Positions 53,010 to 60,647 of a stretch of 64,000 nt of DNA are shown piece by piece. A program made the position numbers and the translations under genes. The notes beneath the pieces were generated by a model. That model was not told the origin of the DNA. It saw nothing but the letters and a program-made list of their open reading frames with translations, and did not search any database. How positions within the stretch are numbered: position 1 is the first letter of the stretch; the number at the start of each line of letters is the position of its first letter. This DNA is from Streptomyces sp. 1222.5 (GTDB taxonomy: Bacteria; Actinomycetota; Actinomycetes; Streptomycetales; Streptomycetaceae), in the NCBI RefSeq assembly GCF_900105245.1, contig NZ_FNSZ01000001.1:2170001-2234000 (forward strand). Direction: 5' to 3'.

Positions 53010-54110
53010 GTGCCTGCAACACAAGCGTTCCGCCGCACCCTCGCGGTGATAGCCGCGCTCCCTCTTCTCACCCTCGCCGCCTGCGGTTACGGCTCCGAGG
53101 CCAAGGACGACGACACCGCCAAGGTCGCCGCCGGGGCGAAGAAGATCGACGGTCTCGACTCCGTCAAGATCGGCTACTTCGGCAACCTGACACACGCCAC
53201 CGCGCTGGTCGGCAACCAGAAGGGCTTCTTCCAGAAGGAGCTCGGCGCCACGAAGGCGTCGTACGCGCCCTTCAACGCCGGGCCGTCCGAGATCGAGGCG
53301 CTGAACTCCGGTTCCATCGACATCGGCTGGATCGGCCCCTCCCCCGCGATCAACGGCTTCACCAAGTCGGGCGGCAAGAGCCTGAAGATCATCGGCGGTT
53401 CCGCGTCGGGCGGTGTGAAGCTCGTGGTGAACCCGAAGAAGATCAAGTCCCTGAAGGACGTCGAGGGCAAGCGGATCGCCACCCCGCAGCTGGGCAACAC
53501 GCAGGACGTGGCCTTCCTCAACTGGGCCGCCGAGCAGGGCTGGAAGGTCGACGCGCAGAGCGGCAAGGGTGACGTGACGGTCGTCCGCACCGACAACAAG
53601 ATCACCCCGGACGCCTACAAGTCGGGGTCGGTCGACGGTGCCTGGGTGCCGGAGCCGACCGCGTCGAAGCTGGTCGCCGAGGGCGGCAAGGTGCTGCTGG
53701 ACGAGTCGTCGCTGTGGCCGGACAAGAAGTTCGTGATCACGAACATCATCGTGCGGCAGGCCTTCCTCAAGGAGCACCCGAAGGCGGTCGAGGCCGTCCT
53801 GAAGGCGTCGGTCGAGACCAACAAGTGGATCAACGCCAACCCGGACGAGGCGAAGGCCGCCGCGAACAAGCAGCTGGAGTCGGACTCCGGCAAGGCGCTG
53901 CCGGCCGACGTCCTCGACCCGGCGTGGAAGTCGATCCGGTTCACCGACGACCCGCTGGCGTCCACGCTCCACACCGAGGCGGACCACGCGGTCAAGGCCG
54001 GTCTGCTGGAGAAGCCGGACCTGAACGGGATCTACGACCTCACGCTCCTCAACAAGGTCCTCAAGGCCGAGGGCGCGAGCGCGGTCGGCGACGCCGGTCT
54101 CGGCAGCTGA
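53010..54110 (+). CDS. ssuA: ABC transporter substrate-binding lipoprotein, SsuA/TauA type
   Basis: About 366 residues. Lipoprotein signal with lipobox L-A-A-C at Cys25 (TLAVIAALPLLTLAAC). NMT1/THI5-like periplasmic-binding fold: VKIGYFGNLTHATALVGNQK, FNAGPSEIEALNSGSIDIGW, IGPSPAINGFTKSGGKSLKI, RIATPQLGNTQDVAFLNWAA. The family imports aliphatic sulfonates, taurine or nitrate. Sulfur context favours sulfonates or a sulfate-like anion. GTG at 53010 follows GAGAGGA by 9 nt; an in-frame GTG at 52977 would disrupt the signal peptide. Confidence 0.93.
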   Translation: MPATQAFRRTLAVIAALPLLTLAACGYGSEAKDDDTAKVAAGAKKIDGLDSVKIGYFGNLTHATALVGNQKGFFQKELGATKASYAPFNAGPSEIEALNSGSIDIGWIGPSPAINGFTKSGGKSLKIIGGSASGGVKLVVNPKKIKSLKDVEGKRIATPQLGNTQDVAFLNWAAEQGWKVDAQSGKGDVTVVRTDNKITPDAYKSGSVDGAWVPEPTASKLVAEGGKVLLDESSLWPDKKFVITNIIVRQAFLKEHPKAVEAVLKASVETNKWINANPDEAKAAANKQLESDSGKALPADVLDPAWKSIRFTDDPLASTLHTEADHAVKAGLLEKPDLNGIYDLTLLNKVLKAEGASAVGDAGLGS

Positions 54111-54144
54111 CACGGATCCGACGAGTTCCCAGGAGGTGACGACC

Positions 54145-54930
54145 ATGGCCACGACCACGACTCTCGCCAAGGCCGCCGAGTCGGTCGAGTACGCGGCACG
54201 CCTTGAGCACGTCTCGAAGTCCTTCGCGACCCCGGCGGGGCAGCAGCTCGTGCTGGACGACATCAGCATCGATGTCGCGCCGGGTGAGTTCGTCACCCTC
54301 CTGGGGGCATCGGGCTGCGGCAAGTCCACGCTGCTCAACCTGGTGGCCGGCCTCGACCGGCCCACCGCGGGTGCCATCCGGACGGACGGCCGCCCGGCCC
54401 TGATTTTCCAGGAACACGCCCTCTTCCCGTGGCTGACCGCGGGCAAGAACATCGAACTCGCCCTGAAGCTCAGGGGGGTGCCGAAGAACGAGCGGCGCGG
54501 CAAGGCCGAGGAGCTGCTCGAACTCGTCCGGCTGAAGGGCGCGTACGGCAAGCGCGTCCACGAGCTGTCGGGTGGTATGCGCCAGCGGGTGGCGATGGCC
54601 CGCGCGCTGGCCCAGGAGAGCCAGATCCTGCTGATGGACGAGCCGTTCGCGGCCCTGGACGCCATCACCCGGGACGTGCTGCACGACGAGCTGACCCGGA
54701 TCTGGCAGGAGACGGGTCTGTCGGTCCTGTTCGTCACGCACAACGTGCGCGAGGCGGTGCGGCTCGCCCAGCGGGTCGTCCTGCTGTCCTCCCGTCCGGG
54801 CCGGATCGCGCGCGAGTGGACGGTCGACATCCCGCAGCCGCGCCGCATCGAGGACGCGCCCGTGGCCGAACTGTCCCTCGAGATCACCGATGTACTGCGT
54901 GGGGAGATCCGCCGTCATGGCCAGCACTGA
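54145..54930 (+). CDS. ssuB: ABC transporter ATP-binding protein, SsuB/TauB type
   Basis: 261 residues. Walker A GASGCGKST, Q-loop LIFQEHALFPWLTAGKNIEL, signature LSGGMRQRVAMARAL, Walker B ILLMDEPFAALD, H-loop VLFVTHNVREAVRLA. ATG at 54145 follows AGGAGG by 8 nt. Overlaps the permease gene by 14 bp. Together with the neighbours forms an importer in the nitrate/sulfonate/taurine group. Confidence 0.94.
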   Translation: MATTTTLAKAAESVEYAARLEHVSKSFATPAGQQLVLDDISIDVAPGEFVTLLGASGCGKSTLLNLVAGLDRPTAGAIRTDGRPALIFQEHALFPWLTAGKNIELALKLRGVPKNERRGKAEELLELVRLKGAYGKRVHELSGGMRQRVAMARALAQESQILLMDEPFAALDAITRDVLHDELTRIWQETGLSVLFVTHNVREAVRLAQRVVLLSSRPGRIAREWTVDIPQPRRIEDAPVAELSLEITDVLRGEIRRHGQH

Positions 54931-55795
54931 GACGAAGCCGGGCCAGGACGCGGGGAGCGTCGAGGCGGGCCTGGACGCACTGGAGACGGCGGCCACCGGG
55001 CGGCCGACCCTGCGGCAGACCCTCGTCAGCAAGGTCCTTCCGCCGGTCACCGCGATCGCGGTGGTCCTCGTGGTCTGGTCCCTGCTCTACCCGGTCGTCG
55101 ACGACCCGACCAAGCTGCCCTCGCCGTCGGCGGTGGGGCACGCGTTCCGGGACGCCTGGGTGCAGGGCAATCTGCTCGGCTACATCTGGACCAGCGTCTC
55201 GCGCGGTCTGCTGGGCTTCTTCTTCGCGCTGCTCATCGGCACCCCGCTGGGACTGCTGGTGGCGCGGGTGAAGTTCGTGCGCGCGGCCATCGGCCCGATC
55301 CTGTCCGGTCTGCAGTCGCTGCCGTCGGTGGCGTGGGTGCCGCCGGCCGTGATCTGGCTCGGCCTGGACAACTCCATGATGTACGCGGTGATCCTGCTCG
55401 GCGCGGTACCCTCGATCGCCAACGGGCTGGTGTCCGGTGTCGACCAGGTTCCGCCGCTGTTCCTGCGCGCGGGCCGCACGATGGGCGCGACGGGCGTCAA
55501 GGGCGTCTGGTACGTCACCCTTCCCGCGGCGCTGCCCGGTTACGTGGCGGGCCTGAAGCAGGGCTGGGCGTTCTCCTGGCGGTCGCTGATGGCCGCCGAG
55601 ATCATCGCCCAGTTCCCCGATCTGGGCGTGGGCCTCGGCCAGCTGCTGGAGAACGCCCGCACCGCGAGCGACATGGCCATGGTGTTCGAGGCGATCCTGC
55701 TCATCCTGTTCGTCGGCATCGCCATCGACCTGCTGATCTTCAGCCCGCTGGAGCGGTGGGTGCTGCGCAGCCGCGGCTTGATGGTGAAGAGCTGA
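54917..55795 (+). CDS. ssuC: ABC transporter permease, SsuC/TauC type
   Basis: 292 residues with six membrane helices (AIAVVLVVWSLLYPVVDD; LLGFFFALLIGTPLGLLVAR; SMMYAVILLGAVPSIANGLV) and the EAA-type cytoplasmic loop GRTMGATGVKGVWYVTLPAA. N-terminal 40 residues are polar. Overlaps ssuB by 14 bp and is followed 5 bp on by the chelatase gene. Forms the channel for the SsuA ligand. Confidence 0.94.
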   Translation: MASTETKPGQDAGSVEAGLDALETAATGRPTLRQTLVSKVLPPVTAIAVVLVVWSLLYPVVDDPTKLPSPSAVGHAFRDAWVQGNLLGYIWTSVSRGLLGFFFALLIGTPLGLLVARVKFVRAAIGPILSGLQSLPSVAWVPPAVIWLGLDNSMMYAVILLGAVPSIANGLVSGVDQVPPLFLRAGRTMGATGVKGVWYVTLPAALPGYVAGLKQGWAFSWRSLMAAEIIAQFPDLGVGLGQLLENARTASDMAMVFEAILLILFVGIAIDLLIFSPLERWVLRSRGLMVKS

Positions 55796-55800
55796 TCAGC

Positions 55801-56541
55801 GTGCACGCGAAGCCCGTTCTCCTCGTCGTCGCCCACGGCAGCCGCGATCCGCGGCACGCCGCGACCGTGCACGCCCTCGTGCAGCGGGTGCGGTCGCTGC
55901 GGCCGGGGCTGCGCGTGGAGACCGGCTTCCTGGACTTCAACGTCCCCTCGGTGCAGGGGGTGCTGGAGTCCCTGGCGGCGGAGGGCGTGCGGGACGTCGT
56001 CGCCCTGCCGCTGCTGCTGACCCGCGCCTTCCACGCCAAGGCCGACATCCCGGCCGTGCTGCGGGAGGCGCCGACGCGGCTGCGGATCCGGCAGGCGGAG
56101 GTGCTGGGCCCCTCCCCGCTGCTGGTCTCGGCGCTGGAACGGCGCCTGTACGAGGCGGGGCTGACGCCCGCCGACAAGTCCTCGACCGGGGTCGTGCTGG
56201 CCTCGGCGGGGTCATCGGACCCGGAGGCGAGCGCAGTGATCGCCGACATCGCGCGGGAGTGGTGGCACACCGGTTGGTGCGCCGTGCGGCCTGCGTTCGC
56301 CTCCGCATCCCTTCCGCGCACCGAGGACGCCGTACGGGAGTTGCGCGCCCTCGGCTGCGAACGGGTGGCCGTCGCGCCGTACGTCCTGGCCCCCGGCTTC
56401 CTGCCGGATCGCATCGCGCGGGGCGCGGCCGAGGCGGACGTGCTCGCGGATGTGCTGGGCCCGGCGCCGGAGGTGGCGCGCGTGCTGCTGGAACGCTACG
56501 ACGCGGCCCGCTGGCCGGTCCTCGCGGCGATCGGCGCCTGA
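55801..56541 (+). CDS. Sirohydrochlorin chelatase (CbiX/SirB-type)
   Basis: 246 residues. VLLVVAHGSRDPRHAATVHA with His10-type metal site, and a second half repeat (GVVLASAGSSDPEASAVIAD; VAVAPYVLAPGFLPDRIARG), giving the long two-repeat form. The likely role is insertion of Fe2+ (or Co2+) into sirohydrochlorin, making siroheme for SirA. GTG start, weak SD. Last gene of the operon, 5 bp after ssuC. No sirohydrochlorin-synthesis genes (cysG/cobA) are present here. Confidence 0.92.
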   Translation: MHAKPVLLVVAHGSRDPRHAATVHALVQRVRSLRPGLRVETGFLDFNVPSVQGVLESLAAEGVRDVVALPLLLTRAFHAKADIPAVLREAPTRLRIRQAEVLGPSPLLVSALERRLYEAGLTPADKSSTGVVLASAGSSDPEASAVIADIAREWWHTGWCAVRPAFASASLPRTEDAVRELRALGCERVAVAPYVLAPGFLPDRIARGAAEADVLADVLGPAPEVARVLLERYDAARWPVLAAIGA

Positions 56542-56575
56542 TCCCGGCCGCCGCGCCCGGTGCGGCTCAGGCCGG

Positions 56576-56896
56576 TCACAGACCGAGGGCGTGCGTGAGG
56601 TGCTGGGTGTAGGTGAGGCTGCCGGTCCCGGCCGACGCCCGGATGGCGACGACCTCCAGCGCGGTGCGGATCCGGCCGCGGTTGGGCGGCAGCCCGTCCT
56701 CGGCGGAGAGCGCCAGCTCGCGCTGGATGACCTCGCCGTGGCCGACGAGCGCCGGGTACTCGGCGTGCAGTGTCGCGGTGAGCCGGTCGGCGGTGTTCAT
56801 CAGGCTTTCGAGGTCCAGGGCGTAGGGATCGGCGGTGCTGCCGGGCTCGCCGAAGCCGGCCGGTCCGTTGACATGTCCGAAGTTGTACGTGCTCAT
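56576..56896 (-). CDS. Hypothetical protein
   Basis: 106 residues. The N-terminus (STYNFGHVNGPAGFGEPGST) has a short Gly-rich stretch typical of small Streptomyces proteins; the rest is helical (LESLMNTADRLTATLHAEYP; NRGRIRTALEVVAIRASAGT). No motif is recognised. No strong SD. Convergent with the sulfur operon, 34 bp from its end. Confidence 0.65.
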   Translation of the reverse strand: MSTYNFGHVNGPAGFGEPGSTADPYALDLESLMNTADRLTATLHAEYPALVGHGEVIQRELALSAEDGLPPNRGRIRTALEVVAIRASAGTGSLTYTQHLTHALGL

Positions 56897-57545
56897 GTCC
56901 TGTCCTCGCTTCTGGTCCTGGGGCTTCGGTCCTGAGCGGCCGTGGCGGGCTCGGGTCCGGATTCGGGCGCGCGGTGCCGGGGGCCGACGTTACCGATGTC
57001 GGTGGTCCAAGTACGGGCGCTCGGTGCGGCATTGACGTACGCCTTGACGGACGCCGTGACATGCGCATCGACGCGCGGCTCGGGCGGGGAGGAAGGTCCG
57101 GCGGGCCGCGTCGGGGGCGGTTTCGCGATCACGGTGCCACGGACGGCGGCACGTACGCCAAGTGGGCCGAAAACCGCCACCCGTCCGGGTGACGACGGTC
57201 CGTTGACCGGTGGCCGGAGGCCTGTGCGGAGGGCACGTGCTGCCGCCGCACGGGGGCAGGGGCCCGCCCGTCGCCTTCATCCGTCTCCCCTCCAGCTGTT
57301 CCGCGCGCTCCAGACTAGGGAGCGGTCACGGATTTCTCGCGGAGTTCGGCGACCCGGGCCCTTCGGAGGCGGCGCCGTGGTAACGGCCCCCGCGGTCCGG
57401 CGTTCCCCTGTGACGTCGGACCGCGGTGGCTCTTCGTTCTGCGCCGGACACGCCCCGTGTGTCACAGGCGAAGCGGGGTATCCGGGCTCGATGGGCGTTT
57501 ATCGGCCAACCCCGGCCCGGCCGGCTTCCGGACCCCCGGCGCCGC
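56897..57545. other. Long intergenic region
   Basis: 649 bp without a plausible gene. Two TTGACG elements, about 12 bp apart near 57032-57049, resemble -35 boxes on the plus strand. TGTCACA at 57460-57466 resembles part of an ECF41 promoter but lacks the partner element at the right distance. No terminator-like hairpin is clear. Confidence 0.4.
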
Positions 57546-58451
57546 TCAGCGGTCGGTGTCCGCGGGGCCGATGTCGATTCCGCGCAGGCGTTCCGGATCT
57601 GCCGTGATGTCGATGCCGGAGATCAGGCCGTCCGTGCCGAAGGTGAAGGCCAGGACCAGGCGCGGGTGTCCGCGCTCCGCCATGACCAGGCCGACCCGGC
57701 CGTCCAGCAGGGCGACCCCGGTGAGCCGGGCCCGGGCCATGGCGGCCATGGCTCCCCGGGCGACGGGTTCGGCGCCCTGGACGGTGAGCGGTTCGGGCGT
57801 GGGGACGACCAGTGCGTCGGCGCGCAGCGCGACGTCCGGGGCGAGCAGGGCGAACAGTGCCGTGAAGTCGCCGCCGCGGGTGGCGGCCAGGAACGCCTCG
57901 ACGGCCGCGCGGCGGCGCCCCGCGTCGGCGGTGGGCACGGGTTCCCGGCCCCGGACCCGGCGCCGGGCACGGCTGGCCAGTTGCCGGGTGGCGGCCGGGT
58001 TCCTCTCGATCAGCGGGGCGATCTCCTCGAACGGCACCGCGAACATGTCGTGCAGTACGAAGGCGACCCGCTCGGCGGGGCTCAGGGTGTCGAGGACGAC
58101 CAGCAGCGCGATGCCGACCTCGTCGGCCAGCAGTGCCTCACGGGCCGGGTCGCCGGACTCGGTGACGGCCGCGGCCGGGGAGTCGTGGGCGTCGAGAGCG
58201 TCCTCACGACGGTTGCGGCGGGCCCGCAGCAGGTTCAGGCAGACGCGGGTGACGACGGTGGTCAGCCAGCCGGTGAGGTTGCCGACCTCTCCGGTGTCGG
58301 CCTGCCGGGCCCGCAGCCAGGCCTCCTGCAGCGCGTCGTCGGCCTCGGTGGCCGACCCGAGCAGCCGGTAGGCCACGGCCGCGAGGTGCGGCCGGTCCGC
58401 CTCGAACCGCTCGGCCAGCCGCTGTCCGGCGTCCCCCGTGAAGTCGTCCAC
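57546..58451 (-). CDS. ECF sigma factor, SigJ-like with SnoaL-type C-terminal domain
   Basis: About 301 residues. Sigma region 2 (HLAAVAYRLLGSATEADDAL, QEAWLRARQ, TGWLTTVVTRVCLNLLRARR) and region 4 (LSPAERVAFVLHDMFAVPFE, EIAPLIERNPAATRQLASRA) are followed by an NTF2/SnoaL-like domain of ~110 residues (VEAFLAATRGGDFTALFALL). In SigJ/ECF41-type factors this extension replaces an anti-sigma factor and gates activity. GTG at 58451 follows GGGGAGGA. Adjacent to a PanE-like reductase on the same strand 85 bp away; ECF41 factors often regulate a neighbouring oxidoreductase. Confidence 0.92.
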   Translation of the reverse strand: MDDFTGDAGQRLAERFEADRPHLAAVAYRLLGSATEADDALQEAWLRARQADTGEVGNLTGWLTTVVTRVCLNLLRARRNRREDALDAHDSPAAAVTESGDPAREALLADEVGIALLVVLDTLSPAERVAFVLHDMFAVPFEEIAPLIERNPAATRQLASRARRRVRGREPVPTADAGRRRAAVEAFLAATRGGDFTALFALLAPDVALRADALVVPTPEPLTVQGAEPVARGAMAAMARARLTGVALLDGRVGLVMAERGHPRLVLAFTFGTDGLISGIDITADPERLRGIDIGPADTDR

Positions 58452-58536
58452 CGTTTCCCGTCCTCCCCTGTGCCCGCCGGCCCTGGGCGGCCGCGCGCCC
58501 CGGACGGGGCCACGAAACACCGAACCGGCCGGAAGA

Positions 58537-59562
58537 TCAACCGTGTTGTGCCGCCGCTCCGCCGGCCCGGTCGGCCAGCGCGACCAGTTCGGCGACCGGC
58601 AGGGAGCCGGCCGCCCGGCGTTCCCGCGCGAATACCCCGGCGATCCGCTGGAGCAGCTCGTTGAGCGGGGTCGGCACGCCGTGCAGCCGGCCGAGGAGGA
58701 CGATCTCGCCGTTGAGGTAGTCCGCCTCGATGGAGCCGGTGCCCCGGACGAGGGACTGCCAGGACGAACCCCCGCCGCGCACGGCCCCATCGAGCGGGAC
58801 CAGCGTGACCTTGTCGCCGCGTGCCGCGCGCTGTTCCTCGGCGCTCGCGTGGGCGATGCCGGCCGCGTCGAGCACGGCCTCCCCCTCGGCCCGCACCCGG
58901 GCGTACAGGGCCTCGGCCGCCTCGCCGGTGACGGGCCCGCTCACCGCTTCCAGGGCGTTGCCGAGGTTGCCCAGCAGCTTGGCGTACTGCCAGCGGGCCA
59001 CGTCCGGTACCACCGGCGCCTCGAAGTGCGCGTCCTGGAGGTCGGCGGAGATCCGGCGGGCGGTGCCGTCGGCGCCGTGCGGGACACGGCCGAGGTGCAG
59101 GATGCCGGTGAGCGGGGTGCCGGCCGCTGAGACGACGCCGGGTTCCACGAAGGTGGAGGGCAGCCAGACGCAGACGCCGTACACCCGGCGGAAGCGGCGC
59201 AGGGCGAGCCGTCCGCTCTCCACACCGTTCTGCAGGCAGACGAGCGGCAGTCGTTCGGCCGCCGTGCCGCCGCCCGCGACGGGCACGCCCGCCCAGGCGT
59301 CCAGGGCGGCCACGGTGTCCTGGGTCTTCACGGCGAGGACGAGCACGTCGTCGGCGCGCAGTTCACCGAGTGGGCCCGGCCCCTCGACGGCCGGCAGCCG
59401 GTACGTCGACTCGCCCTGCGGCACCCGCAGCCGCAGCCCGTGCGCGTTCAGCGCGGCGAGGTGCCGGCCACGTGCGACCAGGACGACCTCGCGCCCGGCC
59501 TGGGCCAGCCGGCCGCCGACCGTGCCGCCGACCGCTCCGGCCCCGATGATGATGTAGCGCAT
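58537..59562 (-). CDS. Ketopantoate reductase-family protein (PanE/ApbA-like)
   Basis: 341 residues. N-terminal Rossmann motif YIIIGAGAVGGTVGGRLAQA; C-terminal helical ApbA domain with the conserved Lys (WQYAKLLGNLGNALEAVSGP) and a Ser/Asp pair GGSSWQSLVRGTGSIEADYL. This NADP-dependent 2-keto acid reductase family includes true PanE, but this copy is longer and could act on another keto acid. Upstream of the sigma factor gene on the same strand. Confidence 0.9.
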   Translation of the reverse strand: MRYIIIGAGAVGGTVGGRLAQAGREVVLVARGRHLAALNAHGLRLRVPQGESTYRLPAVEGPGPLGELRADDVLVLAVKTQDTVAALDAWAGVPVAGGGTAAERLPLVCLQNGVESGRLALRRFRRVYGVCVWLPSTFVEPGVVSAAGTPLTGILHLGRVPHGADGTARRISADLQDAHFEAPVVPDVARWQYAKLLGNLGNALEAVSGPVTGEAAEALYARVRAEGEAVLDAAGIAHASAEEQRAARGDKVTLVPLDGAVRGGGSSWQSLVRGTGSIEADYLNGEIVLLGRLHGVPTPLNELLQRIAGVFARERRAAGSLPVAELVALADRAGGAAAQHG

Positions 59563-59695
59563 GGGGCAGAGCCTCGCACACCACGTGCCGTGTCCACCCG
59601 TCGCCCACGTGCGGGACCGGTGAACCCGGGCCGCTCGCGGGGCGGTTCGCCGATGCGGTCGGGGACCGCGCCGGGGCGGCGGGACGTACGCGCGG

Positions 59696-60247
59696 TCACG
59701 CCCCCGGAGCCGTCAGCTCGACCAGTTTGGCCACCGTGTTCCAGTTCCGGCTCGTGGCGATCAGGCCCTTGGTGATCCGCGGCCGGGCCAGTGCCTCCGC
59801 GAGCTTGGAGCGGCCGAGGCCGTCGGGGGCGTACAGGTACAGGCAGCGGTCGCCGAGCCGGAACTCCTCGGGGAGGTGGGCGGCCGGGTCGATGTCCGCG
59901 AAGCGGTCCGGGGTGACGGGTGCGGAGAAGTAGGTGACGTGCAGCTGCTTGGCCTCCAGTTCGGCGGCCGGGAAGGGGCAGGCCTCGGCGACCGCCGACA
60001 GATAGCCGTGGTCGCGTACGAGCACGTCGACGGAGAACCCGAACCGTTCCTCGATGGCCCGGGTCAGCTCCGCGGCCAGGGACTCCGCGTCGCCGCGGTC
60101 GGCGGTGAAGACGGCCTGGCCGCTCTGCAGATGGGTGCGTACGCCGGAGTGGCCGAGACCGGTCAGGAGCGTGCGCAGGTCGGCCATCGGGAGCTTCCTG
60201 GTGCCGCCGACGTTGATTCCGCGCAGCAGCGCCGCATAGGTCGTCAT
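59696..60247 (-). CDS. DUF1697 protein
   Basis: 183 residues. DUF1697 signatures: TYAALLRGINVGGTRKLPMA at the start, VRTHLQSGQAVFTADRGDAE and KLAEALARPRITKGLIATSR near the end. Cytoplasmic protein of unknown function with a ferredoxin-like fold. ATG at 60247 or, in frame, 60256. The 5' UTR contains a 15-bp-stem hairpin at 60263-60301. Confidence 0.9.
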   Translation of the reverse strand: MTTYAALLRGINVGGTRKLPMADLRTLLTGLGHSGVRTHLQSGQAVFTADRGDAESLAAELTRAIEERFGFSVDVLVRDHGYLSAVAEACPFPAAELEAKQLHVTYFSAPVTPDRFADIDPAAHLPEEFRLGDRCLYLYAPDGLGRSKLAEALARPRITKGLIATSRNWNTVAKLVELTAPGA

Positions 60248-60262
60248 CCGGCCCATTTTAGA

Positions 60263-60301
60263 GCGGCCGTCGTGCCCCGTGGGGGTGGGCACGACGGCCG
60301 C
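60263..60301. promoter_or_regulatory. Strong hairpin in the 5' UTR of the DUF1697 gene
   Basis: GCGGCCGTCGTGCCC (60263-60277) pairs perfectly with GGGCACGACGGCCGC (60287-60301), loop 9 nt. Its form is that of a terminator, but it lies between two divergent genes, 16 bp from the DUF1697 start. It may attenuate that gene or be the end of an unseen transcript. Confidence 0.65.
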
Positions 60302-60376
60302 GCCCGGCGTGCGCCGGGTTGCGCGAAACTCTCGCGGATGAGCGGGGTGCGGATCAACTCCTACACGCAGCTGTGA

Positions 60377-60389
60377 CTTGTTCAACAAG
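60377..60389. promoter_or_regulatory. Dyad CTTGTT-C-AACAAG
   Basis: CTTGTT (60377-60382), C, AACAAG (60384-60389), in the AT-richer part of the divergent region. A TetR- or MarR-like operator for the MMPL exporter is plausible; no such regulator is adjacent within the window. Confidence 0.55.
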
Positions 60390-60647
60390 GTTTCGTAATC
60401 ACAAAGTGGATCTTGACGGCGGATCGGACACCGCCAGGCGCACCCGAGACGCGGCACCCCTGAGCCGCGTACCGGTGGATCCCCGATAGATGTAAGGGCC
60501 CGTCGTCCTCCCCAGCGGTGAGCCGGGGCCGCCGCAGCTCACCGGGCAGCACGACGAGACGCGCCCGCAGGGCCCATACCGTCGAACGGAGAAAGCACGG
60601 AAGTGGCGGCAGGGGGTCGCCACCGCACACGAGGGGGCGTACCCGTC

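Larger units (their letters stand above)
60257..60647. other. Divergent control region, DUF1697 / MMPL exporter
   Basis: 391 bp, relatively AT-rich around 60370-60415. It contains a strong hairpin (60263-60301), a dyad (60377-60389) and a TTGACG at 60413. No gene is visible in it. Confidence 0.5.

Noticed and set aside
57460..57466. TGTCACA as an ECF41 promoter element for the neighbouring sigma factor
   Set aside because: The CGTC partner is absent about 16 bp on, no gene follows on that strand, and the C-terminal motifs of the sigma factor are not clearly ECF41.
56942..57607. A 221-codon plus-strand frame in the long intergenic region
   Set aside because: Composition is Arg/Gly/Pro-rich with no motif, there is no ribosome site, and it runs into the sigma factor gene antisense.
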